A DNA stretch of 64,000 bases from Bradyrhizobium sp. CCBAU 51627. Its GTDB lineage: Bacteria > Pseudomonadota > Alphaproteobacteria > Rhizobiales > Xanthobacteraceae. Location: contig NZ_LBJG01000093.1 in assembly GCF_028128765.1 (NCBI RefSeq), forward strand, positions 248,001-312,000, in the 5' to 3' direction. The notes beneath the pieces were generated by a model that worked only from the letters and a program-made list of their open reading frames with translations, had not been told where the DNA came from and made no database searches. This document shows, piece after piece, positions 7,697 to 16,975 of this stretch. The translations under genes and the position numbers were made by a program. Each line of letters begins with the position of its first letter. Position 1 is the first letter of the stretch.

Positions 7697-9002
7697 TCAG
7701 CCCGTTCTGTCCCGAACGAACTGCGCTGTACCGAACCAATCCGACCATACCAGCCCGTTGACGATGCCATTCTCGGCTGTGAACCGCACCCGGGCACGAT
7801 CGCCACGCGGCTCCCGCGGAATCGCGAGGCGTACCCACGCCATCGAGTCGCGCTCGCCTTGATATTCGAAGCCGATCGCCGAATAACGCATGAGCGGCCC
7901 ATCAAAACCGGAGAGATGCTCGATCTGAAACCACAGATGGTCGCCGCGGGAGTCGATGCGCAACACGCCGAATCCGGGATGCCGAAACGTGCCGCTGAAG
8001 TCGTCCAACCGCAGGCCTGATGACGATATTGGTCGATCCTCCCGCTCCTGCACAAAGCTGGCGATGCGATCGTTCAGCTCGCACTGATCGAGCCGATCGA
8101 TCTCGGCAATCCAGTCGAGCGGAGTTTCGCCGCGACAGCGCTGGATGATGTGGTTGGTGATGGCGAAATGGGCCCTCCCGATGCCCAAATTCGTGACCAC
8201 GAAAACTCCGGTCCCGGCCTCAAGATCGCACCAGATGTTGGCGCGAAACCCGCGCTGGGCCCCCTCATGCTGGACGCGCCGGTTGCGGACGTACCCAGCC
8301 AAGACCATAACCGTCGTCGAGGCGGCGGTCGCGCTTGGCGATCTGCAGCAGATGCGTCTCCGCGATCGCCGACCCGTGTGCTTGTCCGCCGAGATGGTAA
8401 GCGAGCCAGCGCGCCGCATCCCGGGCGCTCATCATTATGCCGAGCGCGCCAAGGAGATTGTCGGTAGCCATTGCTGGAACGGGCCGCACCTCACCGTCGA
8501 TCGGAATGCGGTGCCGCAACGTTGCCAGCGGCAACATCTGAGCCACCGATCCCACTAGCGATCATGCCCAGGGGACGCAGGATGTGCTGTGCGCCCGCTG
8601 CAGGAGATCGGACCGGCTCAGGTCGGAGCCGTATTCGCCGACACTGGCGCGCGAAAGCCCGGTGCGGTTCGCCAGGAGATCGCGGATCGTGACGTGATCG
8701 CTGATCCAGTGATCGTAAAGCCCAACGTCCGGCAAATAGCTGCGAACGCGATCATCCCAACAGAGCTCGCCTTTGTCGACCAACGCGGCCGCAACTGCTG
8801 ATGTGAAGGCCTTAGTGCAGGAGCCGATCGCGAACGCAGTATCGATATCGACGATCGCGCCGCTCCCGAGACAGCGTACACCGTACGCACCGACGTGAAC
8901 GACGTGCCCGCCGCGGACAGCTGCGACGGCGACACCTGGCACCTGATAATGCCGGCGCACATCCTCGACGAACCGGTCGAGGCCGGCGAATTGTGAGCTC
9001 AC
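7697..9002 (-). pseudogene. Decayed serine hydrolase (class C beta-lactamase-like) with deletion and frameshifts
   Basis: A GTG at 9002 (after AGAGGTGCACC) opens a serine-hydrolase frame with the nucleophile motif SCTK (residues 61-64). The frame stops at 8562 after RAHSTSCVPWA. Directly there, a second frame reads ILRPLGMIASGIGGSD, which in homologues lies some 45 residues further on, so a deletion has removed the YxN motif region. The original frame resumes near 8520 (HRIPIDGEVRPVP...ARDAARWLAYHLGG) and stops at 8265. A third frame from about 8310 carries the HxG motif (QHEGAQRGFRAN) and a C-terminal DUF3471-like segment ending at 7697. At least one deletion and two frame changes make this a pseudogene. 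It lies convergent to queF. Confidence 0.85.
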
Positions 9003-9156
9003 GGTGCACCTCTCATCAGCAGGCGATCGCAACGCCCGCACAGCGTAGTGGTGGCAATGCACCGGGATCAACAATTTTGGATTGTTTCTGCGAGATAACT
9101 GACCCGGGCAGAAGCGCAACCGCGCAGCCGCAAGGTGGAAAAATACGGCCCTTCCG

Positions 9157-10368
9157 CTAGGCGCGCGCGTCGGACGGTGCACGCGGCATGAGCGACCAGG
9201 CGCAAACGAGGCCCAGCACCACCATGATCGCGGCGCTCACAAGCAGCGTCGGCACTTTGCCGCCATGCTGGAGGCTAAGGCCATAGGCCAGTGGTCCGAC
9301 GGTTTGCCCCATGAAGAAGAAGAACGAATGCAACGACATCGCCGTCGCCCGCGCTCCGATCGACAGCTCGCTGGCGAACACCTGCAAGCAGCCATGGATC
9401 ATGTAGAAGCCCCAGCCCATCGCCAGCAGGCTGAGGAATTGCAGCTTCCAGCCTGGGCCAAAAGCCAGCAGCGCGAGCTGCAGCGCCACGATGCCGCCGC
9501 CGGCGATCATCATGCCCTTGACGCCGAGTCGCGGCAGCATGCGCGACACGGTGAAGGTGTAGAGCAAGCCGCCGACCGCAAAACCCGCGATCACGATGCC
9601 TGCGATCGACAATGATTTCTCGCCGAGATCGAACAGGAACGCGGCGATGAAGGGAAACAGGCCGAACACGCAGCACCCCTCGACGAACACGGCCGAGTAG
9701 CAGTAGCGCGTGTTGGGATTGGCGAAGATGGTGCGGTAGCCCTGCCGCAGCGTTTTCAGGTCGGTCTTCGGCGGCGGCGTCAGCGCGGCGCCACGAAACC
9801 CCGCGGCGACGGCGATGGCCGCAATCAGGCCGAGCGCGCCCAGAATCACGAGTACGCCGCGCCAGCCGATGAAATCGCCGATGATGCCTGACGCGGACGC
9901 GCCGAGCAGATTGCCGGTCATCGAGCCCGCCATCGTGCGCCCGATCGCGACCTGTCGCTTGGCCGGTGCAACGAGGTCGGCAGTCAGGCCGAGCGCGACG
10001 GGAAATACGCCGCCGGAGGCGATGCCGGCCAGGATGCGGGTCGCAAACAGCTCAGAGAACGTGCTCGCAAGCGCGCCGAGAATGCAGGCGACGCCGAGCA
10101 GCGCCAGGCACAGCGTCATCAAGCGCGCCTTGCCGAACAGATCGGCGGCCGCGCCGATCGCCGGCTGCACCAGCGCATAGATCAGGGCAAAGCCGGCCGC
10201 GATGCTCGCAGCCGTGGTGATGCTGATCGCAAAATCCTCAGCAACGTGCGGCAGCACGGGGTCGAGCGCCCGCGTCGACAAGGCCGCCGAGAATCCGGCG
10301 AGCGCGATGATGTTGATCGCGGGCGGAAACTTCTGCTCTTGGGGCGGCCTGGTCACAGGCTGGTGCAT
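9157..10368 (-). CDS. MFS transporter (drug:H+ antiporter-like)
   Basis: This very hydrophobic protein of 403 residues has about 12 membrane segments in two halves, typical of the major facilitator superfamily. The loop between segments 2 and 3 reads GAAADLFGKARLMT, the MFS A-motif, and GASASGIIGDFIGWRGVLVILG resembles motif C of antiporters. It is probably an exporter or small-molecule transporter in the inner membrane. Its ATG overlaps the stop of kdsA (TGATG), so translation is probably coupled. Its substrate cannot be inferred; kdsA is a housekeeping gene and gives no hint. Confidence 0.85.
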   Translation of the reverse strand: MHQPVTRPPQEQKFPPAINIIALAGFSAALSTRALDPVLPHVAEDFAISITTAASIAAGFALIYALVQPAIGAAADLFGKARLMTLCLALLGVACILGALASTFSELFATRILAGIASGGVFPVALGLTADLVAPAKRQVAIGRTMAGSMTGNLLGASASGIIGDFIGWRGVLVILGALGLIAAIAVAAGFRGAALTPPPKTDLKTLRQGYRTIFANPNTRYCYSAVFVEGCCVFGLFPFIAAFLFDLGEKSLSIAGIVIAGFAVGGLLYTFTVSRMLPRLGVKGMMIAGGGIVALQLALLAFGPGWKLQFLSLLAMGWGFYMIHGCLQVFASELSIGARATAMSLHSFFFFMGQTVGPLAYGLSLQHGGKVPTLLVSAAIMVVLGLVCAWSLMPRAPSDARA

Positions 10369-11219
10369 CAGCGCGTGAAGCTTTTGGTCACTGCATCGAA
10401 CGCCATCAGCGTGCGGATCAGCTCTTCGAATTGATGCAACGGCACCATGTTCGGCCCGTCGGACGGCGCACGATCCGGATCAGGATGGGTCTCGATGAAG
10501 AGCCCGGCGACACCGACGGCCACGGCAGCGCGCGCGAGCACCGGAACGAATTCGCGCTCGCCGCCGGAGGAAGCCCCCTTCCCGCCCGGCTGCTGCACCG
10601 AATGGGTGGCATCGAAGATCACAGGCGCGCCCGTCGTACGCGCCATGATCGGCAGCGCGCGCATGTCGGAGACCAGCGTGTTGTAGCCGAACGAGACGCC
10701 GCGCTCGGTGACGAGCACGTTGGGATTGCCCGCGCTGGTGATCTTGGCAACGACATTCGCCATGTCCCAGGGCGCGAGGAATTGCCCCTTCTTGACGTTG
10801 ACGACCTTGCCGGTTGCGGCCGCGGCCAGCAGCAGATCAGTTTGCCGGCACAGGAAGGCCGGAATCTGCAGGACATCGACGGCCTGCGCCACCTCGGCGC
10901 ATTGCGCGGCATCGTGCACGTCGGTCAGCACCGGCAGGCCCAGCGAGGACCGGATCTCGGCAAAGATCGGCAGCGACTGCGCGAGCCCGAGACCACGCGC
11001 AGCCGACGCGCTGGTGCGGTTCGCCTTATCGAACGAGGTCTTGTAGACGAGGCCGATCTTCAGCCGCGCGGCGATCTCCTTCAGCGCGGAGGCCACCTCC
11101 AGCGCGTGCTGACGGCTCTCGAGCTGGCACGGCCCGGCAATGATCGAGATCGGCAGATCATTGCCGAATTTGACCGAACCGACGGTGACGACCGGCGCTG
11201 CAGATTGACTGGTGCTCAA
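10368..11219 (-). CDS. kdsA: 2-dehydro-3-deoxyphosphooctonate aldolase (KDO-8-phosphate synthase)
   Basis: KdsA condenses arabinose-5-phosphate with phosphoenolpyruvate to make KDO-8-phosphate for the lipopolysaccharide core. Motifs: SIIAGPCQLESRQHALE, YKTSFDKANRTS, LPVLTDVHDAAQC, IPAFLCRQTDLL, KKGQFLAPWDM and THSVQQPGG. I take the TTG at 11219 (MSTSQSAAPVV..., 283 residues, matching the usual length near 284) because the ATG at 11249 sits four bases after a strong hairpin and lacks a ribosome site; ACGGA precedes the TTG. The alternative start adds ten residues. It lies upstream of the MFS gene with a one-base overlap. Confidence 0.96.
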   Translation of the reverse strand: MSTSQSAAPVVTVGSVKFGNDLPISIIAGPCQLESRQHALEVASALKEIAARLKIGLVYKTSFDKANRTSASAARGLGLAQSLPIFAEIRSSLGLPVLTDVHDAAQCAEVAQAVDVLQIPAFLCRQTDLLLAAAATGKVVNVKKGQFLAPWDMANVVAKITSAGNPNVLVTERGVSFGYNTLVSDMRALPIMARTTGAPVIFDATHSVQQPGGKGASSGGEREFVPVLARAAVAVGVAGLFIETHPDPDRAPSDGPNMVPLHQFEELIRTLMAFDAVTKSFTR

Positions 11220-11252
11220 GACACAAAATCCGTGTTTCGGCGCGACCATAGC

Positions 11253-11284
11253 GGCCGAATGGGTGGGATCAACCCCATTCGGCC
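11253..11284. terminator. Hairpin between NIPSNAP gene and kdsA
   Basis: GGCCGAATGGG and CCCATTCGGCC form a perfect 11-bp stem with a 10-base loop. Read on the minus strand it is about 65 bases after the NIPSNAP stop and just before kdsA. There is no T run, so it may be a weak terminator or an RNA-stabilising hairpin. Confidence 0.4.
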
Positions 11285-11348
11285 CTAGCGTTCGAATAGC
11301 TGACCTTCGAATATCAGGGTTGCCCTACAGCCCTGTCCGGAAGGATCG

Positions 11349-11675
11349 CTATTTGACCGAAGAGAAAGCCGTCGGCTTCAGAATCTGGCTGACGATGTTG
11401 GCCACGATCTCGCCATCGGCCACCGATTTGGCGCTCCCCTCGAGCCATTCCGGATCGGCCACGAACGCACCCCATTTCTTCTCGCGCTCGGCAAGCGACT
11501 CCCATGCCAGGAAATAGGTCAGCTCCTGGTGGGACTCGCCGATCAGCGTGGTGAAGAACCCGGCCTGCTTGATGCCGTGCTTCTCCCAGATCTTGAGCGT
11601 GATGGTCTCGAACCTCTTCAGCAGCGCCGGCAGGCGGCCCGGCACGCAGCGGTACTGGCGCATTTCGTAGATCAT
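11349..11675 (-). CDS. NIPSNAP family protein
   Basis: This small protein of 108 residues begins MIYEMRQYRCVPGR and continues with FETITLKIWEKHGIKQAGFFTT and LTYFLAWESLAEREKKW. This is the dimeric alpha-beta barrel pattern of NIPSNAP proteins, which adopt a ferredoxin-like fold. Bacterial members have no firmly established reaction. The ATG at 11675 follows GGGAGTGAGCTCAG. It lies between pyrG and kdsA on the same strand. The family is clear; the function is unknown. Confidence 0.85.
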   Translation of the reverse strand: MIYEMRQYRCVPGRLPALLKRFETITLKIWEKHGIKQAGFFTTLIGESHQELTYFLAWESLAEREKKWGAFVADPEWLEGSAKSVADGEIVANIVSQILKPTAFSSVK

Positions 11676-11757
11676 CTGAGCTCACTCCCTGCATTATTGT
11701 TCTTGCGGCGGGGGGTTGCCGCAACAAATCACGCCCGCGTCAAAGGCGGCTGATCAA

Positions 11758-13389
11758 TTAAACCAGCCGGCTCTGCACCATCGCCGCCTGGATGAACGAG
11801 GCGAACAGCGGGTGCGGCTCGAACGGCCGCGACTTCAGCTCGGGGTGGAACTGGACGCCGATGAACCAGGGGTGATCCTCGTACTCGACGATTTCAGGCA
11901 GCACCCCGTCGGGCGAGAGGCCTGAGAATTTCAGGCCGTGCTGCTCGAGCCGATCCTTGTAGGCGGTGTTGACCTCGTAGCGATGGCGGTGGCGCTCGGA
12001 AATCTCGGTCGCGCCGCCATAGACTTGCGAGACGCGGCTGCCGCGGTTCAGCGTGGCTGGATAGGCGCCAAGGCGCATCGTGCCGCCGAGGTCGCCGGCC
12101 TGCGAGCGCTTCTCGAGCTCATTGCCACGCAGCCATTCCGTCATCAGGCCGACGAGAGGCTCCTTGGTCGGGCCGAACTCGGTGGAGTTGGCCTCCTCGA
12201 TGCCGACGAGGTTTCGGGCGGCCTCGATCACCGCCATCTGCATGCCGAAGCAGATGCCGAAATACGGCACGTCGCGCTCGCGCGCGAATTGCGCGGCCTT
12301 GATCTTGCCTTCCGCACCGCGCTGGCCGAAACCACCAGGCACGAGGATGCCGTTGACGTGCTCGAGGAATGGCGCCGGATCTTCTTTCTCGAAGATCTCG
12401 CTCTCGATCCAGTCGAGATTGACCTTCACCTTGTTGGCGATGCCGCCATGTGAGAGCGCCTCGATCAGCGACTTGTACGCATCCTTCATGCCGGTGTACT
12501 TGCCGACGATGGCGATGGTGACGTTGCCTTCGGGGTTGCGGACGCGCTCGTTGATCTGCTGCCAGCTCTGCAGCGCCGGCGGAATCCGAGAGCCGATGCC
12601 GAAGGCGGCAAGCACTTCATCGTCGAGCCCGGCATTGTGATAGGCTTCGGGCACCGCGTAGATGTTGTCGACGTCGCGCGCCTCGATCACGGCGCTTTCG
12701 CGCACGTTGCAGAACAGCCCCAGCTTGCGCCGCTCCTCCTTCGGGATCTCGCGATCGGTACGACAGAGCAGGATGTCGGGCTGAATGCCGATCGAGCGCA
12801 GCTCCTTCACCGAATGCTGCGTCGGCTTGGTCTTGAGCTCGCCGGCGCTCGGAATGTAGGGCAGCAGCGTGAGATGGATGTAGACCGCGTGATCGCGCGG
12901 CAGCTCGTTCTTGAGCTGGCGGATCGCCTCGAAGAACGGCAGGCCTTCGATGTCACCGACGGTGCCGCCGATCTCGACCAGCACGAAGTCGAAATCGTCG
13001 TTGCCGGAAAGAACGAATTCCTTGATCGCGTTGGTGACGTGCGGCACCACCTGGATGGTCGCGCCGAGGTAATCGCCGCGGCGCTCCTTCGAGATGATGT
13101 CCTGGTAGATGCGCCCGGTCGTGATGTTGTCCTGCTTCGTCGCAGGGCGCCCGGTGAAGCGCTCATAGTGGCCGAGATCGAGATCAGTCTCCGCGCCGTC
13201 ATCGGTCACGAAAACCTCGCCGTGCTGATACGGCGACATCGTTCCGGGATCGAGGTTGAGATAGGGATCGAGCTTGCGGAGGCGGACCTTGTAGCCCCGG
13301 GCCTGCAGCAGGGCACCGAGTGCCGCTGAAGCCAGACCCTTGCCGAGCGAAGAAACCACGCCGCCGGTGATGAATATGTACCGCGCCAT
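11758..13389 (-). CDS. pyrG: CTP synthase
   Basis: This full-length protein of 543 residues converts UTP, ATP and glutamine to CTP. The N-terminal synthetase domain has the P-loop GGVVSSLGKGLASAALG (residues 9-25) and magnesium-binding DPYLNLDPGTMSPY. The C-terminal class I glutamine amidotransferase (from about 300) has the oxyanion segment LVPGGFGQRG, the nucleophile in YFGICFGMQ and the His-Glu pair in GVQFHPELKSRP. Nothing is missing. The neighbouring secG and tpiA genes are on the same strand, upstream. Confidence 0.98.
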   Translation of the reverse strand: MARYIFITGGVVSSLGKGLASAALGALLQARGYKVRLRKLDPYLNLDPGTMSPYQHGEVFVTDDGAETDLDLGHYERFTGRPATKQDNITTGRIYQDIISKERRGDYLGATIQVVPHVTNAIKEFVLSGNDDFDFVLVEIGGTVGDIEGLPFFEAIRQLKNELPRDHAVYIHLTLLPYIPSAGELKTKPTQHSVKELRSIGIQPDILLCRTDREIPKEERRKLGLFCNVRESAVIEARDVDNIYAVPEAYHNAGLDDEVLAAFGIGSRIPPALQSWQQINERVRNPEGNVTIAIVGKYTGMKDAYKSLIEALSHGGIANKVKVNLDWIESEIFEKEDPAPFLEHVNGILVPGGFGQRGAEGKIKAAQFARERDVPYFGICFGMQMAVIEAARNLVGIEEANSTEFGPTKEPLVGLMTEWLRGNELEKRSQAGDLGGTMRLGAYPATLNRGSRVSQVYGGATEISERHRHRYEVNTAYKDRLEQHGLKFSGLSPDGVLPEIVEYEDHPWFIGVQFHPELKSRPFEPHPLFASFIQAAMVQSRLV

Positions 13390-13555
13390 GGGACTTAACC
13401 TCTAATCCCTCGAACCCGATTCGCCAAAGCGATTCGTGTTCCGCCCCAAAGAATCTGCGGGCCTGTGGGTGAGCCAAAACAAAGAGTGGTGACAGTGCCT
13501 TGATGGGGATTGTTGATGCAAGACGGTAGCCACCGCCCTGCATGGCCCCCCTGCT

Positions 13556-13945
13556 TTATTGCGAGCGAGGCACCTGCGGGCCGCTCGGCGCTGCCGGAGC
13601 CTGCTGCTGCTGTTCGTCCGCCTTCTTCAGCGTGTCCAGGATACCGCCTGAAGTCGGCGGCGCAATCGGGCCGCCGCCGGCCGGCTGGGTCTGCGACGCC
13701 GGCTGGATGATCGAGGACGGCGCGCGGTTGTAACCGGCGTACCAGGACAGGAACAGGCTGGTCAGGAAGAAGCCTGCTGCGAGGACTGCGGTGGTCCGCG
13801 ACAGAAGATTCGCAGTGCCACGGCTCGACATGAAGCCGGCGCCTCCGCCCATGCCGAGGCCGCCGCCTTCCGACTTCTGGAGCAGGACGGCACCGATCAT
13901 GACAGCAACGATCATGAGGTGGATGACGATCACAACGGTCTGCAT
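13556..13945 (-). CDS. secG: Preprotein translocase subunit SecG
   Basis: This protein of 129 residues has the two SecG membrane segments (about residues 3-21, VVIVIHLMIVAVMIGAVLL, and 52-70, VLAAGFFLTSLFLSWYAG) and the conserved loop LLQKSEGGGLGMGGGAG. The C terminus, from residue 78, is a Pro/Gln/Ala-rich tail typical of alphaproteobacterial SecG. It joins SecYE in the inner membrane translocon. It lies between tpiA and pyrG on one strand, an order I recall from related genomes. Confidence 0.95.
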   Translation of the reverse strand: MQTVVIVIHLMIVAVMIGAVLLQKSEGGGLGMGGGAGFMSSRGTANLLSRTTAVLAAGFFLTSLFLSWYAGYNRAPSSIIQPASQTQPAGGGPIAPPTSGGILDTLKKADEQQQQAPAAPSGPQVPRSQ

Positions 13946-14084
13946 GGTATCCTTCCGTCACAAGCGGGCGGCGCCTGACGGCGGCCGATCGCGCTTCGCG
14001 GGTTTTCCTGAAGTTGCGCGGTGTTACACGATCGGAAGGGGCATTGCCACCCCCGATCGGCCACGGTCCGCGCTTTAGCCTTAG

Positions 14085-14840
14085 CTAGGGGCAGCCTTTG
14101 GCAATGGCAAGGAAATCGGCCGCCTTCAGGCTAGCGCCGCCGACCAGCGCGCCGTTGACGTTCTTCACCGCCATCAGCTCGGCGGCATTCGACGGCTTGA
14201 CCGAGCCACCGTAAAGGATCCGCATCCGCCCCCCCTCCGCCTTGAACCTGGTGGTCAGAAGTTCCCGGATAAAGCCATGAATCTGTTCGACATCCTTGGC
14301 CGTGGGCGTGAGCCCGGTGCCGATCGCCCAGACCGGCTCATAGGCCACGACCAGATTGGCGGCCGTCGAGCTGTCCGGAAGCGAGCCGTCGAGCTGGCCG
14401 CGGACAATGTCCAGGGTCCGGCCGGCATCGCGCTGGGCCTGGGTCTCGCCGATGCAGACGATCGCGACCGCCCCCGCCCGCCAGGCCGCCTCCGCCTTCT
14501 GCCGGACCAAGGCATCGCCCTCGCCGTGGTCGGCCCGGCGCTCGGAATGACCGACGATGATGGCGGTCGCACCCGCGTCCACCACCATTTCGGCCGCGAT
14601 ATCGCCGGTATGGGCGCCGGAGGCCTTGGGATGGCAATCCTGGGCCCCGACGGCGACCTTCTTGCCGCGCGCCTTCTCGGCAAAAGCCGCGATCAGGGTC
14701 GCCGGCGGGCAGACCAGCAGATCGGCCTTGCCTGATACCTCTGACGCGCCGTTGAGCATGGCGTCGAATTCGGCGGCGGCGGCCTTCAGGCCGTTCATTT
14801 TCCAGTTGCCGGCGATCAAGGGGCGGATGGCATCGGTCAT
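14085..14840 (-). CDS. tpiA: Triosephosphate isomerase
   Basis: This complete TIM barrel of 251 residues interconverts dihydroxyacetone phosphate and glyceraldehyde-3-phosphate. Motifs: LIAGNWKMNG with the substrate Lys (residues 8-17), the catalytic His in IIVGHSERR (about 100), the catalytic Glu in AYEPVWAIGTG (about 170) and ILYGGSVKPSN near the C terminus. ATG 14840 (MTDAIRPL) is preferred over a TTG five codons upstream. It is divergent from the ppiD-like gene. Confidence 0.97.
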   Translation of the reverse strand: MTDAIRPLIAGNWKMNGLKAAAAEFDAMLNGASEVSGKADLLVCPPATLIAAFAEKARGKKVAVGAQDCHPKASGAHTGDIAAEMVVDAGATAIIVGHSERRADHGEGDALVRQKAEAAWRAGAVAIVCIGETQAQRDAGRTLDIVRGQLDGSLPDSSTAANLVVAYEPVWAIGTGLTPTAKDVEQIHGFIRELLTTRFKAEGGRMRILYGGSVKPSNAAELMAVKNVNGALVGGASLKAADFLAIAKGCP

Positions 14841-15062
14841 GTCAAGGTCCAGCAAATTGAGGTTTGTTCATGCGCTAGCAGAGCTGTCGCGGCAGTTCCA
14901 GAGACCCGAAGCCCTTTAACCGCAGCTTCGAGGAGCGGTCTGAGGCGAGGTTGCGGGGGGAAAGCCGCCACTTTATGATGGCATATCAATTTGGTGACGC
15001 GCTTTTGCGGAATCTGCATTAAGACGCGCTCCCGTCCCCTCCTGCCAAACAAGTTGGACCAA

Positions 15063-16961
15063 ATGCTTCGAGGAATGCGCAAGGCCTCATCAAACTGGGT
15101 CGGCAAGACCATCATGGCCGTCGTGATGGGCGTGCTGATCATCAGCTTCGGCATTTGGGGCATCGCCGACATTTTCCGGGGCTTCGGGCAATCCACGCTG
15201 GCCAAGGTCGGCCACATCGAGATCTCGCTGAACGAGTTCCGCCAGATCTATACCGATCGGCTCCAACAAATCGGCCGTCAGTTCGGCCGCCCGCTCACGC
15301 CCGATCAGGCGCGCGCCTTCGGGCTTGACCGCCAGGTGCTGCAGCAGACCCTTGCGGAAGCCGCCTTGGACGAAAACGCGCGCCAGCTTGGGCTCGGTCA
15401 GTCCGACGACCAGATCCGCCAGCTCATCATGAACGATCCGAACTTTAGGGGCGTCGACGGCAAATTCGATGCGAACCGCTTCCAGGCCGTGATCCGTAAT
15501 TTCGGCTATACCGAGCAGCGTTACGTCGCCGAGCAGCGCAAGGTCTCGCTGCGCCGACAGATCACCGGCACGATCGGTGCGGGGCTCGAGCCGCCGAAAA
15601 CCATGCTCGACGTGGCCACACGTTTCCAGAACGAGCAGCGCTCGATCGAGTTCGTCAGGCTCGATGCCGCGCAGGCGGGTCAGATCGATGCGCCCTCGCC
15701 TGAGGCGCTTGCCGCCTATTTCGAGGACCACAAGGTCCAGTTCCGGGCCCCCGAATACCGCAAGATCGTGTTCGCCGTGATCTCGCCGGAGGACATCGCC
15801 AAGTGGACTGACGTTTCCGACGAGGAGGCGAAAAAGCTGTTCGACCAGCGCAAGGACCAACTCGGCACGCCGGAGAAGCGCCAGATCCAGCAGATCGTGT
15901 TCCCTAACGTCGCCGAGGCGCAGGCCGCGCGCGAGCGCCTGGTCGGTGGGCTCTCCTTCGAGGATCTCGGCAAGGAACGGGGACTGGGCCCCTCGGACGT
16001 CAATCTTGGCCTCGTGACGAAATCCTCGCTCGAACCCGCGGTCGGCAATGCCGCCTTCACGCTACAGGCTGGCGAGATCAGTCAGCCGATCCAGGGCACG
16101 ATTGGAGTTTCGATCATCAAGGTCGACAAGATCGAGCCGGGGGTCGAGGCGAACTACACAACCTTGGCCCCAGCCATCAAGCGCGAGATCGCCGCCGCCC
16201 GCGCGCGCACCAAGGTCGGCGAGCTCCGCGACAAGATGGAGGACGAACGCGGTGCCGGCACCAGCGTCGCCGATGCCGCACAGAAACTCGGGATCACTGC
16301 CGTGACGATCGATGCCGTCGACCGCTCCGGGCGGGCGCCGAATGGGCAGCCCGTCGATAACATTCCGCAGGGCCTCGACGTGGTCTCGCAGGCCTTCAAC
16401 AGCGACGTCGGCGTCGACAACGACCCGATCTCTTACAAGGGCGGCTATGTCTGGTACGACGTGCTCGCCATCACGCCGTCGCGCGACCGCAATCTCGACG
16501 AGGTCCGCGACCAGGTCGAGGCGCGCTGGCGTCAGGACCAGATTGCCGCCAAGCTCAAAACCAAGGCGACCGAGATGATGCAGAAGCTCGAAGCGGGCGG
16601 CAAGCTCGCCGACGAAGCCGCTGCGATCAACGCCAAGGTCGAGACCGCCAGCGGCTTCAAGCGCGACGACACGCCCGCCGGCGTGCCCGCGAACATCGTG
16701 GCGGCTGCCTTCCGCAGCGCCAAGGACGGTGTCGGACAGGCGCCCGTGACCGGTGGCACTGAAGTGATCGTCTACCGCGTCACCGACATCGTCGATCCCG
16801 CCGTCGATACCGCTTCCGACGCCGTCAAGAAGCTGAAGGAGAGCATCGACCGGTCGTTGACGGACGAGCAGGTCGCCTCCTACGTCAACAAGCTTGAAAC
16901 CGAGATCGGGACCACCATTAATCAGGCCGCCTTCGCGCAAGTGACCGGCGCGAACCAGTGA
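15063..16961 (+). CDS. Periplasmic peptidyl-prolyl isomerase / folding chaperone, PpiD-like
   Basis: This protein of 632 residues is anchored by one N-terminal membrane segment (about residues 17-38, IMAVVMGVLIISFGIWGIADIF). A SurA-like N-terminal chaperone region follows (to about 220). A parvulin-type PPIC domain (about 265-360) contains ISPEDIAKW..., QIQQIVFPNVAEAQAARERL and LGLVTKSSLEPA. This is the PpiD layout: it helps newly secreted outer membrane proteins fold at the translocon. ATG 15063 (MLRGMRKASSNW) is chosen; the frame extends 24 codons upstream without a start context. trpD begins 14 bases after its stop, so the two may be cotranscribed. Confidence 0.9.
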   Translation: MLRGMRKASSNWVGKTIMAVVMGVLIISFGIWGIADIFRGFGQSTLAKVGHIEISLNEFRQIYTDRLQQIGRQFGRPLTPDQARAFGLDRQVLQQTLAEAALDENARQLGLGQSDDQIRQLIMNDPNFRGVDGKFDANRFQAVIRNFGYTEQRYVAEQRKVSLRRQITGTIGAGLEPPKTMLDVATRFQNEQRSIEFVRLDAAQAGQIDAPSPEALAAYFEDHKVQFRAPEYRKIVFAVISPEDIAKWTDVSDEEAKKLFDQRKDQLGTPEKRQIQQIVFPNVAEAQAARERLVGGLSFEDLGKERGLGPSDVNLGLVTKSSLEPAVGNAAFTLQAGEISQPIQGTIGVSIIKVDKIEPGVEANYTTLAPAIKREIAAARARTKVGELRDKMEDERGAGTSVADAAQKLGITAVTIDAVDRSGRAPNGQPVDNIPQGLDVVSQAFNSDVGVDNDPISYKGGYVWYDVLAITPSRDRNLDEVRDQVEARWRQDQIAAKLKTKATEMMQKLEAGGKLADEAAAINAKVETASGFKRDDTPAGVPANIVAAAFRSAKDGVGQAPVTGGTEVIVYRVTDIVDPAVDTASDAVKKLKESIDRSLTDEQVASYVNKLETEIGTTINQAAFAQVTGANQ

Positions 16962-16975
16962 GTTGAAAGCACGCG

